From Mugil cephalus (taxonomy: Eukaryota; Chordata; Actinopteri; Mugiliformes; Mugilidae): a stretch of 64,000 bases of DNA. The DNA is taken from contig NC_061786.1 in the NCBI RefSeq assembly GCF_022458985.1, forward strand, positions 18,606,974-18,670,973. The letters run 5' to 3'. Each line of letters opens with the position of its first letter. Position 1 is the stretch's first letter. Shown here in pieces: positions 42,096 to 55,287 of this stretch. Under the pieces are notes generated by a model. It saw nothing but the letters and a program-made list of their open reading frames with translations. It made no database searches and was not told the DNA's origin. The position numbers were made by a program, and so were the translations under genes.

Positions 42096-45000
42096 ATGAA
42101 AATGGGCGCCGTGTCCGTGGCTTCGTTACTTTTGGTCGCGGTGGCGCTGATCGGTACCAGCGCAGCCAAGTATGAACCCAACTGGAAGTCCATTGACTCC
42201 AGACCGCTACCAGAGTGGTACGATCAGGCCAAGTTCGGCATCTTCATCCACTGGGGAGTGTTTTCTGTGCCGGCTTTTGGCAGCGAGTGGTTCTGGTGAG
42301 TTCCTCTTCTAACATTAACACAAGATCTCAGCTTTACAGATACACGGGAGACGATGAGACCACGAGAAAGAGGAGCTCTGACATGCAGAGAATCACAATC
42401 ACACAATCATACTAACTGTATTCATGCATTTAAGTGTTGACGAATTCTCTAAGTCACTGGATATGTGTTTGAGATAGGAAATCCACTTAAAAAGCAAAAG
42501 ATACACTACAAGGTGCGTTTATAAATTGTTGTGGAAGTGTCGCACCGAGGCTGGTGTCGCTACCAGGAAGTGTCCCTCTACACCAATAGACCGTACCATT
42601 TATTTATTTTATTATAAGTAACACATTGCTTATTGATCAAATTAAAAAGCTTTATTTTATTCCAGGTGTCTTCCCACTGACTGAATTCAGAATATACCCT
42701 GAAAAAAACAAACAAACAAACAAAAAAAAAAACAAGACAATCGCATCCTTCCCCTCATAAAGCGAAACCGGTTTTCATAACGTTAACTTGGTCATATTCA
42801 GGAACTGGTCAAACTTGCTTCCAATCAACTTTAATAAACTACGCCAAGTAATGTGATCCCGTGGCAACTTCCAACACCTGACTACTTGTGGAGCCACAGT
42901 GGCTGCACAACAGGTTCAACTTTTAATTTTTTATTTTTATGAGATTGGATTTACAACTTCTGTGGCCTCAGTGGAAACTAGCGTCACTCCTGATGCACTT
43001 CTGTGGGAATAAATGGTCTGCCACTGACATTAGTGTTGCAATATTTTATCATATTTATTGCATGCTGCTGCTGAAGCTTCACTTGTGTACTTTGTGATTC
43101 TAGCGGACCATTGTTATAATTGTTATCTTCTTCCCTTCAGCTTGTTTTGCATGTCATTTGTGTTCCAGGTGGTACTGGCAGAAGCAGCAGCAAAAGCCGT
43201 ACGTCGACTTTATGAAGAAGAATTACCCTCCAGACTTCCAGTATCAAGACTTTGCTCAGCAGTTCACCGCAGAGTTCTTTGACGCCAAAAGGTGGACGGA
43301 CATCTTTGCAGCATCAGGGGCAAAGTACATCGTCCTGACGACCAAACACCATGAAGGTAAAAATTTGACATCTTTTCTTGAGGGAGATCTTGTGTATAAT
43401 TATCAGCGTCAGTAATGTTTTACAGGAGCTGAACTGTTTTGTTGCTGTTCTCAGGTTTCACACTCTGGGGCTCGAAAAACTCCTGGAACTGGAACGCTGT
43501 GGACGTTGGACCAAAACGGGACCTGGTGGGTGAAATGGTGACTGCTCTACGAGCCAACAGCGACCTGCACGTTGGGCTGTACCACTCTCTCTTTGAGTGG
43601 TTTAACCCACTCTTTCAACAGGACGCTGCCAACGTCTTCACTACCGACTACTTTCCCACCACTAAAACGCTTCCCGAGCTTTATGATCTGGTTATGACGT
43701 ACAAACCAGAGGTGCTGTGGTCTGACGGCGACGGAGACGCTCCTGACAAGTACTGGAACAGCACTGGATTCTTGGCCTGGCTCTATAACGAAAGGTAAAC
43801 ATGCCCCCCCATCCCTCCATCACTGCTGTACACTGAAAACTGAACCAAATTAAACCTGTATTTTGTATCTTCTGACAGCCCAGTGCGAGACACGGTGGTG
43901 ACCAATGATCGGTGGGGTTACGGCTCCATCTGCACCCACGGTGGATACTACACCTGCTCCGATCGCTACCAGCCGGGACACCTGCTCAAACACAAATGGG
44001 AAAACTGCATGACCATCGACACAAAGTCCTGGGGTTACAGACGTAACGCTCCTCTCCATGACTACCTCACCATCGAGCAGCTTGTAGCGGTGAGTTATTC
44101 TCATTGAACTGCTGTAAAAAAAATATACATGTTATTTTATAACTACCTGGCTGAGGGTTTGTTAATACTTTTTCAACCACTTACGATATATTTGTTTCCA
44201 GCTTCTCAGATTTTATATGATTGAAAGACTTGCTTAAAAATGCTTGTGCTATTTTCTTTTATTATTATTGTGAGTTCTCCATCTAATGGTAATAACGTTG
44301 AGATGCAGCAGAAAAATGTAAACATAAATCCTCACCCTGTTGTCTTTCTACTTTCCTCTAACATTTCACTACGTCCTCCATCTGTAAACAGAACAGGTGG
44401 ATTTGTCTAATTTATTTTCTAACTGAATTCCTGAGAAGAATGTGAAGAAATGCATTCGGAGTATTTAAAATTTAAACAACAACAGTCCAAAACTCAAAGA
44501 TTAATTCAGTGTAAACAAGCAGATGTTCACATTTACGAATAATTTAGATTATTTACTTAAAAATAAAGTTTCAACCAGTTATTTAAGGCTTAAAGAAAAC
44601 CATGAAACAAGAAAAGGCTTGGTTATTCTTTAACTGTTCTTGAACCGTCTCTGTGTTTGCGTTTCAGACACTGGTGGAGACGGTGTCCTGCGGAGGAAAC
44701 CTGCTGATGAACGTCGGCGCCACGCACGACGGAAGGATCGGCCCGATCTTCGAGGAACGCCTGATGCAGATGGGCCAGTGGCTGAAGGTGAACGGGGAGG
44801 CCATCTACAACACGACAGCGTGGCGGGCTCAGAACGACAGCACCACCCCAAACGTCTGGTGGGTTTTATTATTTGGTTTTTTGCAGCAAACGACCGCATC
44901 AGTCTGACAGTAAATCCTTCACGAGTAATGAGCTGTTGCAATTGGTGTCACGCCTCTCTCACAGTTTTTATGAGTTCCTGCTGGTTTAAGCTGGCGGGGT

Positions 45001-46330
45001 CGATTTTAGCAGAAAATATAAAGATATAAAAATATAAACTGTACGTACTGTAGCAGTTAGGAAACTGGTGCCCACTGATACAAATTGGTGAATTCCATAG
45101 AACAAACAAGCGAATGAAGCTGGTTTATATTTAAAATGAAACAAATCAAAAATGAATCTTACTGTGTGTGTGATTTCTGCTTAAGTGTTATAAACTGTGC
45201 ATTCTTATAGTCGATCATATGAAATCCTATATATGATGCATAATTCCTGTATTTACACTGGACAGACTTTAATGATCCACGAGGGAAATACCTCGGTCAC
45301 AGTAGCTTAGTTGCACATAACAGAAACACAAGTAAAAGGAAAGATAGATATAAAAGTGTAATGAAAATATGTACATTAATCTTCCACAGGTACACCGCCA
45401 AACCACAGGAAAAGTCCGTCTTTGCCATTTTACTCAAATGGCCAGATACTGGAGCAGTGATGCTGACTGAACCAGCTACACAAGGACTGACCAGGGTGAG
45501 ACTAGAGCTCTGCTTTTATGCATCTATTTATCTGTTTATCCGCGTCTTACAGGTATAATGCCGATGACGTACATCGTGTTTAATTCCAATAAACCCAGTG
45601 ATTATCATTTAATGCATCATGTTTAATGGATGCACTCCTTTTTAAAACACTCTCTAGTGCATGTATGCCCACATGTTTTTCAACCCCGAGCAGTGGCAGA
45701 ACTCTGTCCGTTGAACTAGAAGATGTTTGTTATTGATTAATGGTAAAGATTTACAGCTTTATTGCGTTATATTTCCACGCCTACCATTTTTAATGGTGCA
45801 TAAATCCCTGGGGAGAATATCCAGGTTTGCTTGGCACCTGTTTAATTGACTAACTACGATAGCGACTTTCTTCTTGTACTGTCGATTACGATGGAAGTCA
45901 ATTCAGTAGTTTTATCTAAAAATCCTCACTGTGGAAAAGCTGCAAATTGCTGCTTTAAAATGATTCTTTTATGATCGTTGCTGGTTTCAGTTTCATTGTA
46001 GCTGCGGTCTGAGAGTAACTTCCATCTCAGCAGCAGTGGTAAAAAAAAAAGAGGAAAGAAAACCACTATTTAATTAAAAGCTCAATTTATTAGCTGGTCT
46101 GACTCTGCAGTAATAGCCAATAACCAGAGTGGCTGTTCATAGAGCTCATTTCTCTGATGTCAACCTGTTTCTGTGTTACTTCTCAAAACAAGGTGGATCT
46201 CCTCGGTTACGGACCCCTGAAGTGGGAGCCCCTAAAATCCAGTGGGCTGCGAGTCCTCCTGCCCCAGCTGTCCTTCAACCAGGTGCCGTGCCAGTGGGCC
46301 TGGACGCTGAGGCTGAGCGGCGCCACTTAA
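42096..46330 (+). CDS. fuca2: Alpha-L-fucosidase 2 (plasma type), GH29
   Basis: A secreted glycosidase that removes alpha-L-fucose from glycoproteins and glycolipids. Coding exons: 42096-42295, 43169-43356, 43455-43794, 43879-44089, 44668-44858, 45390-45495, 46193-46330; phases agree, about 457 residues (human 467). Seen: a signal peptide ([20 protein letters not shown], cut near SAA/KYEP), then [46 protein letters not shown], the nucleophile aspartate in [15 protein letters not shown] (about residue 220), TVVTNDRWG and [14 protein letters not shown]. The WYWQK, TLWGS and [14 protein letters not shown] blocks favour FUCA2 over FUCA1. Two ATGs six bases apart (42096, 42102) could start it; the second has GGC after it. 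AATAAA is at 46668. Confidence 0.93.
45255..45360. repeat. Interspersed repeat fragment (TTTAATGATCC..GGGAAAT)
   Basis: GACAGACTTTAATGATCC, ACGAGGGAAATACC and TTGCACATAACAGAAACAC resemble a common fish repeat tail; the fragment at 8579 is related. It lies in a fuca2 intron. Confidence 0.5.
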
Positions 46331-46667
46331 ACCAACGCCACAACGCTCAGGGAGAGGAACAGGATAGGGACCTATATATATGCTGAAATCACTGAACTAA
46401 TTGTCCTCAAATAGATAAAAATCTAAGGATTGAAAAGGGGCAATTACACATTTTCTGTATCTTGTACTGTTTGTATAAAAACTGACTTGTTACTGAGTGA
46501 AAATGTTGTAATTCTAAATGCTGTGCAAACCTCACTGTGGCGTTAATGCACTATTTACGATTAATGCCAAAACATTACGACACATGTTTGATCATTTTTA
46601 CAGACGGATGCACTTTCCTGATTTTTGATTGAACTGATCAGTTGTTGATTACGTGTGTGAATCTTTA

Positions 46668-46673
46668 AATAAA
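46668..46673 (+). terminator. Polyadenylation signal AATAAA of fuca2
   Basis: AATAAA 338 bp after the stop codon, followed by T-rich sequence. Confidence 0.6.
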
Positions 46674-47109
46674 GCGTTGACTAAAGCACACTTCAGCGTT
46701 AATTAGAGGAAATCTCGTTAGTTTTCACCGCATCACGTTTGACTTTTGCTCTTCTGAAAGATTCATTCAATCACGTCACGATGCATTTAAAAAAAAAAAA
46801 AACAAGGATAAAACAAAAGCAACTTCTTGACTTGTGAGTTTCTCTGAATATGCTCCTCTGCTCTTCCAAGTAGTCAGATTTATTTATGCACAGGTCCACA
46901 AAAGAGAGACACTCCTTGAAGTGCAGACTGAAGGACAATGGACACTCTTTCGAGGACAACGGCGTTCAAATTTTAGCCAGAGAAGACGGATGATTTGAAA
47001 AGGGAGTATGGGAAGCCATCTCTGTAAAATTGGCCACCATTAAGCAGCCACTTACAACCTTAAAAAAAAAAGTTTCAGTTTCTGGCCAATGACATATTGT
47101 TGGAGTACT

Positions 47110-47900
47110 ACTATCCATCCATTATATATTACTGCCTGTCTCAGCTGTTATTGGATTTCACAGACAGGTCGCCAGTGTAACACAGAGCGACAGACAATCA
47201 CGCAAGGTCACTTCAGAATCACTGTTACGAACCCCTTGTAACAGACTCTAACACAGACAGAAGTTGCATTAAAACTTTGATTTGACTGATTTATTCATTC
47301 ATTAATTTTCTGTAACCACTTGCTGGGCTGGTACAAGTCACAATTCCATCGCTCTCAGCACCTCAGGTCAATTTTGAATCACCAATTAACCTAACGAGCT
47401 TGTCTGTGGATGATGGGAGGAAGCCGGAGTACTCAGAGAAAACCCACGCAGATACAGGGAGAACACGCAGAAGAAAGCAGACAATAAAACTGAGCCCCTC
47501 TAATCCTAAACGCCAGAGTTCTTGACCCCTAAAAATAAGACTTATGGATCCATCAAATCAGCAAATAAAAAAGCCACAACAAAAACAACAACTCCAAATC
47601 CTCCTGATTTAACCTGGATCATGCTTCACTGGAAGGAGAGACCACAACACACCACGATTTTACAACTTCCTTTACCTCCCACCACCAGCAGGGGGAACAC
47701 ATTGGTGCCTGTAACAATCACTGTCAACCCAACATGCGTGTGGAGTATCCAGAGAAAACCCCAGCAGGTACAGGGAGAACATGCAAAGTCCACGCAGTCG
47801 GCCGTCAGGTTCTAACCCACAACCTTTCTCTGAAGGTTGAACGCTAACTTTTCAAACAGAGGCCATCACCACCAGGTTGATCTGAACAACATCCTCTAGC
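47110..47900. repeat. Two adjacent copies of a teleost repeat (GAGAAAACCCACGCAG type)
   Basis: The first part shows, in the family order, ATCCATCCATTATAT, GACAGGTCGCCAGTGTAACA, TCAATTTTGAATCACC, AATTAACCTAACGAG, GGAGGAAGCCGGAGTAC and CAGAGAAAACCCACGCAGA, with GGGAGAACACGCA. The second part (about 47735-47830) repeats TCCAGAGAAAACCCC, ACAGGGAGAACATGCAAAG and TCTAACCCACAAC. These are landmarks of a very abundant fish interspersed repeat. No coding frame. Confidence 0.75.
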
Positions 47901-48049
47901 TGTAGGTGAGAATCACCTCCTTCCTATACATTTTGCACCGTCTATATTTACACCTGTATATCCTGTATTTTATCTATTTGTTAAAAGCCTGTTGTCATGT
48001 GAGTTGCAAGTGTGCATCACCCTCTGACGTTCAAAACAACAGCCTAAAC

Positions 48050-48660
48050 TCATAGCTAAAATTAAGTCCAACTCCCATTATTTTAGTATTTGTTTATTTT
48101 TAGTTGTACCTGAATTACCTCCCCTCTCTGGCGCCCCCTGCCGCCCACATCTATAACAACAGCCCCGCCGCCTGGGACGTCGTAAAAAAAAAAAAAAAAA
48201 AAAAATCACCCTGACGATGCGAATGTGATCTGTGTGCACCCCTGCTGTGGAAAGACGACCCAAGAAAACCCGCTTCTGAGCCTGTGAAAATGTATCCGGA
48301 ATGAAGACGTCTGCATGCTGCACAGTGACCGGTAAGCCTCCCACCCCCCACCCCCCCCCATGCACCCTCACACCGCGGCCACGGAGCGCCCTAAAGCCGC
48401 CTGTTCCCTCCGGGGGCCGGAGGTGTGTTTTGCCACCTGAGATGGTGAGTCCGGTGCGGGGCAGATCTCACTGTTGTGTCTGCTGCTGCTGCTCTCTGCT
48501 GCACGCCTTTAAGGTGGGAGGTCCCTGTTCTGCAAATGTTCCATGACGTGCAGATGGGGGGGTTTGCAAGGGGTTCTCACGACCGTGCATTTCCCCCCCT
48601 GCAGCAGACTATCCCCAGCCTGGGACATGACAGCTGATCCCCTAAAACAAACAAACAAAC
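48050..48660. other. GC-richer intergenic patch with exon-like donor, unassigned
   Basis: CpG-containing segments flank an A run (48183-48204). ATG at 48301 begins a 10-codon frame ending in a strong donor (GACCG/GTAAGC at about 48331). C and G homopolymers follow. It could be an upstream non-coding exon of hivep2, whose first coding exon begins after an acceptor at 55187. No evidence beyond the motif. Confidence 0.2.
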
Positions 48661-50837
48661 AAACAAGCTGACTGGAAGCGGCGAGGATGCAGATCACGTG
48701 TAGATAAATGCCTCGTGTTGATGCAGTCAGTATCTGGAAAATGAAGATGTGTCACATACAAGGTTTTGGCATTTGAAGGTAGGAGAACAGTTTAATATTA
48801 TTACTGGAAGTCAACAAAAAAAAAAAAAAAAGGTTTTAATTGTACGGTTTTGTCCAGGTGAATCAATTCAATCAGCTGTAAGTTAATTGAAAGTTAATGA
48901 ATTATGTAATCAATTTTACTGGCAGTTAACAGGTGGATTTTAACCACAAAATATAGAAAAAATAAATAAATAATAAATATTCATCTCTGTTCTTAAAAGC
49001 TGGCATGTTCATATTGCTGATTTTGTGTTATGAAGATGCATATTTACTTAAATATACCAGTGATTTACTGATTAATCTGCACATTAAATAACTGTTTTGA
49101 ATATGAGAAAATAAAATTGGGTTTGCTGTTGTTGAGAGAGAGAAAAAAAACAAGAAAACAAGCAAATATTAATATTTGAGAACCTAAAAAATTAGATTGT
49201 CTGCATGAAATTTACTTCAAAGTTACTGATTTATAATTGTAATTAATCCTTTAAGTCTGTTGATTTGATTTCAGATCAATTTGATACATTAATGCAGCCA
49301 AAGTAACAAAAAAAAAAAAAAAACGATTCGTAATTAAAGACCATTTGCTTTTTCCTTCATGACTTCATGCTAATTGACACTGCGAGCGGCTACGTTTTGT
49401 TCACACATACCACACACACACATTTAGTTCAGTGCCCATTTCCTGCGCTCGCTTCTCTGCAGTCTTGGCGCTTGCAATCTGTGGCAGTAATTATATATGT
49501 AGACAGGAACTGGGAAACTGTTACAGACGGTTGGCATGGTCGCCATGGAAACTCACAATCATGTCAGATTATTTTCAGGTACTGCTGCGATAATGGCACG
49601 AGCGCGGCTGCCTGAGAGGCTTGACTGTACGCGTAAGAGGGATAAACGGAATGAAATCGATCGCAAAAAAAAAGAAAGAAAGAAAAAAGAGAAAAGTGGA
49701 GGAGGTGAGGTTTTCTGAATGAGCCGATGGGGGGGGGAGAGGAGGTTCAATATTGTCGCGTTTGGATCAGCTGTTTTGGCCGACCTGGAGGGTTTAGTGT
49801 CCCCTGTGAGGGATATCTCAGTCGGCCATATGACCTCCGCTAGTGGGGAGAAGATGGGGGGGGGGACCTCATTCCTTCCATTCATAAACACCCTCCCCCC
49901 CTCCCCCCCCCCTCTACTCTTTCTTCCCTTCCATCTATTTTAGCACTAATGTGATTAGAGGCCCAGGTAGGCCGGTGCATGTGTGGCATTCAATCACATG
50001 CAAATTTGTGGCAGATTTGAGCCGGTCAGCGGAGCAGCGGCCTAGCTTTAGATAGTGGAAATGCCGAGCGGTGTGGAACATCCTGGGGGACAGACCATTA
50101 TATTTATAGAGACGGCCGACTTGACCTTCACTGCACATTGAGTATCAGCCATTTTAGTGCCGCTCCTCTAGATACTGAATACAGCATAATGGATCTCAGC
50201 TGCAGTGCAGTTAGTTTAGCTTCAACTTCATCTTTGGTTTGTTACAGGCTACGTCTAATAATAGCTCTCTGCAATTCCATACTGTGGAGGGACTTAGCAC
50301 GCGGCCTCTGCATTCACTGCTCTTCCAGCGCACGGCGAGTCGCCCCCCTTTTCATGAGCGAAACGCTCTGTGAAATCACGGTTTCTGCAGGGAATAAAAG
50401 CTCGCCGCTCCTGTCGGATTTTTGAAATCGAGAGGCGAAGTTCGGCCGCGTCCGTTTTTTCGCAGCCTTTGTTCTGCCGCGCGAGCTCCAGGAGGGTCTG
50501 TTAAATGTGTCTTAGCCACGGCGAGCACAGCTGGTGCGAAGCCCAAAGCCAAGGACTCCTATTCATAGAGGAGCCCAGTTGTTCTCACCAAGCGGGCCCA
50601 GAGTGAAACGGAGGAGGATGTTCAAAGTATTTATAGTTGCGTAAATTATATTGTGTTGAGAGGCCAGAGTTTCACACAAATGTCTGATCGCTAATCAGTT
50701 CAGGATGGGAGGCTGCTTTGTTATTCAGAGGCTCCCTCAAATTAAAAGCCGAGAGAATTCAAGTTTGTCATGTGCTCCTCGTATGAAGTTTATTCTACAT
50801 CATCAATCTATGCAAACTCTTGAGTAATAGCAGCAAG
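48660..50837. other. Intergenic stretch, no gene seen
   Basis: AT-rich with A runs at about 48817 and 49310, a GAAA/AAAGAAAG run at 49665-49695 and G/C homopolymers near 49730, 49855 and 49895. From 49930 to 50800 the composition is more even and low in repeats, compatible with conserved non-coding sequence upstream of hivep2; conservation cannot be seen here. Confidence 0.35.
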
Positions 50838-51300
50838 GCACCGATCAGCCATAACATCATGACCGACACTGGTCAACGTGAGTAACACTGATTATCTCAT
50901 TACCGCGGCACCTGTCAGTGGAGAGAGAGAACATTTTGTCCTTAAAGCTGAAGTTAAGAGCAGGAAATTTGAACAGATTTGCAGTGGTCAGTATCTTAAA
51001 AAAAAAAAAAAAAAGAAGTGTTCACTGATGCACACGGAGCACGAAGGTGGACCTGTGTGGTCTGATCCAACAGATGCAGCTGCTGCAGCTTAAAAAAAAC
51101 ACAGAAAAAAAGGTGATGCTGGCTACGACAGAAAGGTGTCAGAACGCCAAGTGTATGTCAGTGTGTTTTATATAGAGCTCAACTGGCAACAGTGTCCAGG
51201 TGGTGGCACGTATCCAGCCTGAACACAAGAACCTGCAGTAGAAAACGTTACATCGATGTTATGCACTTCACCTGTTAGTGGTTTTAATGTTGTGGCAGGT
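50838..51300 (+). mobile_element. Decayed Tc1/mariner element, 5' half plus opposite end
   Basis: Starts with ACCGATCAGCCATAACATCA and ends with CCTGTTAGTGGTTTTAATGT, the two ends of the teleost Tc1-like family seen at 28800 and 32078. Inside, GCAGTGGTCAGTATCTTA, GTGTGGTCTGATCCAACAG and ACAGAAAGGTGTCAGAAC are the N-terminal transposase coding blocks in + orientation. A-runs and frame breaks make it dead. Confidence 0.75.
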
Positions 51301-54300
51301 TTTTGGAGTCAAATTAAATAAAATAAAAGATGCATTAGTGTTAAAACAGCACCTTAAATTCCCACTATCAGGTTTAACAACAATAGCACCAGTTTAGTTT
51401 TTAGCTAAAATACCAGCTACACAAAAGAGTTTAATAACTTTACAGAAATCTCTGCTATAAATCAATAAAACTGAGAGTCTACCAGTTTAAAATGCAAGAA
51501 CTGCCAATAAAATCTTTAGCTTTATGCTCTTACTTTATCTAATCTTGTTCAGAGGAAGTCTTAAGATTTCCCAAGTTAATGCAGCCGCTATAATAGTGTT
51601 AACTCATACATCTGATTCACAGGATGAGTTTCGCAGCTGCACATAATCTGCAGCATTGTCCCAGTTTTTTTTTTCTTTTTTTTTTTTTTCCTCCCTTGCC
51701 GTAATGACACCCTCATCACGACTCACTCTCTCTCCATTCACAAAGCGAATCCTGTCGTGACGGGAAGAACTGGCTCTGAACAGGCTGTGGGTGTCTCACA
51801 ATTCAGAGAACATGTCTAATTTTTGCAGGATCCTCACATCCAGCCGCACGCCGTCTTTTCATTGAGCTCCTCTGAGTGCACGCACGCGCTGAATAGGACC
51901 ACACTGTAGGAAATGTACATTCAGAGCTGCGGCACCATGTGATTAGAGTCTTTCAAAGCGCTCTGCTCTGCTCTGCGTATGCTGACATGCACGTTTTTTT
52001 TTGCGTGGATAATACTAGCCAACACCTGATGTCATTTTTGACACGAGTGGCTGAATGGACCGTGGCTGTGTATAACGACGATGATGTTTGGCTCTTCCTG
52101 ACAGAAGGCTCCCCACTTTGTGCGTAGAGTGAGGCAGCTGCCGCTTTGAAACACACTGAGAGAAAGAGAGGGAGAGCGGGAGCGAGAGGAAAGCGTCCTT
52201 AAACGTGGGCTGTTGTGTAATCCCTCCCAGGGCCCCTTTGCTATTTTTGTGCCTGGGTCCGCACGTCACGGTTGGGTATTTTCTCTGGTGACTAGCTCGC
52301 ATCAATAGATCTTCTAATGTACACCCAGTCGGCCAGCGGCTTCATGACTGATGGGACTTTACCTCGCTAATTTCCTTCATTATCGTCACCCAGAAATGGG
52401 GAGAATGGAGACTATGCAGCATGAGGAATGTCACATGTGACTGTCGATATGGGACAGGGGACGATTCAAATGTCAGGTTTGTACGAGGATTATGTTTGAT
52501 ATCTGAATGTCAGCTGCTGTATGAGCCGAGGCTTTTTTTTTCCCTCCCATATCGGAACCGTGTGCTTCATGTCATTCTGATCTCGGGGGCTGTTGATTTC
52601 ACTCTGCATGCTATGCTGCTGTTAGGGCACCACAGAGGGTTTTGCCATCCAGCCTCTTTGAAGCCAGTCATCTCCTCGTGATATTTATGGATTTGTTGTC
52701 AGCGTGAGACTTCATGCCAGTTCCCTTTAATGGCCAACTTAGCCTCTAATGATGTAATGCAGCGACATAACGATGCTCTCCACCGTAGCCACCATTTGTT
52801 TGCTCATTGTCCTCTCCCGTGTGTGTGGAAAGCAGTCAGGGATGTGCCACACGGAACGTCTGACGCTCGTAGCGATGCCTCCATACAGTCGTTTCTCCAT
52901 CCATGCGGACATACTGTACCGCTGTCAGCCCACTATTGTCCTGAAGCACACCTACTGCCACCCACCTGCCTCCTGTTGTTGCACGTCATTGCTGCTGTGT
53001 CATATATTTTTGTATAGGTTAGAGCTTGTTGCCCGGGAGTGAGAGAAATTCGCTGCTGCTAGAGTCTTGATATTATAAAAAAAAAAAATGAATAAAGTCT
53101 GCAGAGAGTCTTGTCAATGAATGTGTCGGCTCAGTTCCCTCCCTATCGTGCTTAGTTCAAAGGTATGCATTGTTTCTGGGGTCTTATCTCATTGTCACTC
53201 TGCGCCCATATTCCCCTTCCCTCCTCTCGTGGCTCACAGAGGATGGAAACTAAGCAATGAGGTCAGATCGACCTTGAAAGGGAGCTCCCTATCAGGCCTC
53301 TGAATTTTGTTACCCCCGGGCACCCCACTTAGTTTACCTCTGAACACCTCCCCTCTCAAACATGGACTCTTCCAATCCGAGCCACCCCTTTCCCTTCCTT
53401 GTGCCATTTTTTTCACATCCTACTGTAGAAGAAGCCCTCAAATCTGAAACCCGCTGAACCGTAAAGAGGCCAGAGAGGAGTGTGGACATTTGGGAAAGAA
53501 TACAAAGGGCAGATTATCGTGCTTACAGCGGGCTTTCAAGCATCTCTCGGCATCTCGAGAGTCACCTTGGATTCATATCCTCTGGTTTTCCTGCCTGAGC
53601 GGTGTGTGGTGCGCTAACAAAGAAAGGAACGGGAGTGAGAGAAAGAGAGTCGGAGGATGTCCTAATTAAGGGGAACTCAGAGGGTTTGAACCAGATAATC
53701 TTACGTAACCTCGTTAGGGAGGACACAGCATTTGATACTGAGAAGATGGAAACGACGTGCCCTCAGATATCCGTCCCTGTGGTATAAGGAGAAGAGTGTG
53801 GCGGTGAAACCAGTTCACATCAGCCACGAGCAGGGTGATGTTTGAGCATGTTGACACACAGCAGAGTACAGTATGTGGTCCTGTGCTGCTCAGCGGGGAG
53901 GCAACGACACTAATAATAAACACAGCCTTGGATAAAAGAGTTAAGCAGGATATTTGGGCATTTTATGCGTATGCGCATCCCAAAAATAAAGCAAAGGAAT
54001 GTAGGAGATAGGCTCATCTCTTTATTGATAATGATCTTAAGCCCCGTCCACATTTAAAGTGATTCACTCTTTGTAGCCGACAGCTTTTCTCTAGCGTACA
54101 GTCAAGGCTGTGGTTGCCAAAGTAACCCACTTGTATAAGATTTCCGCCTGAAACAAGCACAACACAAAAATACTCCTAGTGTATAAAAAGGAGCTAGCTC
54201 TTCTTGGTGTTGGAACAAAAATACCGGAAACAAAAAGACGATGCTCCATCTGGGTTGACCCAATGCTCCGAGCGTGATGAATTTGGTGGTAGGAACCAAA

Positions 54301-55187
54301 ATTATGGCCGGTGTTTCCTTTTAGTTTGGGGAACTCTGTGCTTGTGTCACCTGTCAATCAACTGATTCAGTCTGTCACATTGCCTCAAAGTTAGTTTGGC
54401 CATTTCACATGTCATCGCCACAGTTTTTCCACTCACCATCGCTACAAATATCTAGATGTCATTAGCATTTCATGTTGTGTCATCACCACATTATTCCAAG
54501 TGTCTTTCTCTGTTGCTGACAAGTGCTGTTTGTTTCCAATATTCTGTCCTCTATCTTCACAAGTTTTTCACTTTTCCTGATGTACAAACATCCATCAAGT
54601 TTAAGATGTTTTCTTAATAACCCACTATTTTGCACAGTTTGTATTGTGATACTGCAGGAGTAAATCTGGTTTCTTCTATTTTAAGATGGTTCCCCTGCAG
54701 TTTTTAAATACCTACGCAATATTTTCGATTAAATTTGTCAATTTTTATTTTTTTTTAGTTTTGTTTTCAATCCAAGTCTCACAGACACATACACACTGAA
54801 AATAAACATACACACATGTACAACCATTCATGACACACATACCACAGTACTGGTATGCACTTTAAATACCTCCCCGCTCATTTATGCACGTTCACACGGC
54901 TTCAGGAAATTTGGGACATATGCCAGGGCTGACATGAGGTACCTTGGTAAAGTGACTAATTTTATTTTCCATTCCTGCTGTGAAGGAGCTCATTATGAAT
55001 TTTATTTTCCAATTTTATTAGGAAGGCTTTTGGGAAACAGCCTTGCAGAGCTCTCACTTTCAAGTTAAATTAGATTTAGACTCAGATTTTACGACTACAG
55101 ATTCACAATCTTCCCCTACTTGGTCCTGAGATCTTTCATCTATATTTGTGTTGTCTAACTCTCACTTCTCCTTCTTGTTTCTTTCAG
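51301..55187. other. Intergenic / probable hivep2 upstream intron, no gene seen
   Basis: No transposon ends were recognised and low-complexity runs are few (T run at 51667-51690). Composition is even and several short open frames occur without splice support. The acceptor TTTCTTTCAG at 55187 shows that at least the right part is intron of hivep2. Low repeat content upstream of a developmental transcription factor is compatible with regulatory DNA. Confidence 0.4.
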
Positions 55188-55287
55188 ATGACCCTTCCCT
55201 GCAATTCACATTTATGTTAATATCACTACAGTTACATAACAGATATTGCCCTTGAAAATCGATCGCAAAGGAAGTGACATTGGATTC
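55188..55287 (+). other. 5' UTR part of the hivep2 first coding exon
   Basis: Begins after the acceptor TTTCTTTCAG at 55187. An in-frame stop (TAA 55237-55239) lies before the ATG at 55288, so the coding start is inside this exon. An ATG directly at the acceptor (55188) is out of frame or followed by early stops. Confidence 0.6.

Noticed and set aside
52730-53042. Overlapping frames of 89-95 codons in the fuca2-hivep2 interval
   Set aside because: No splice support, no recognisable domain, and neighbouring frames are equally open.
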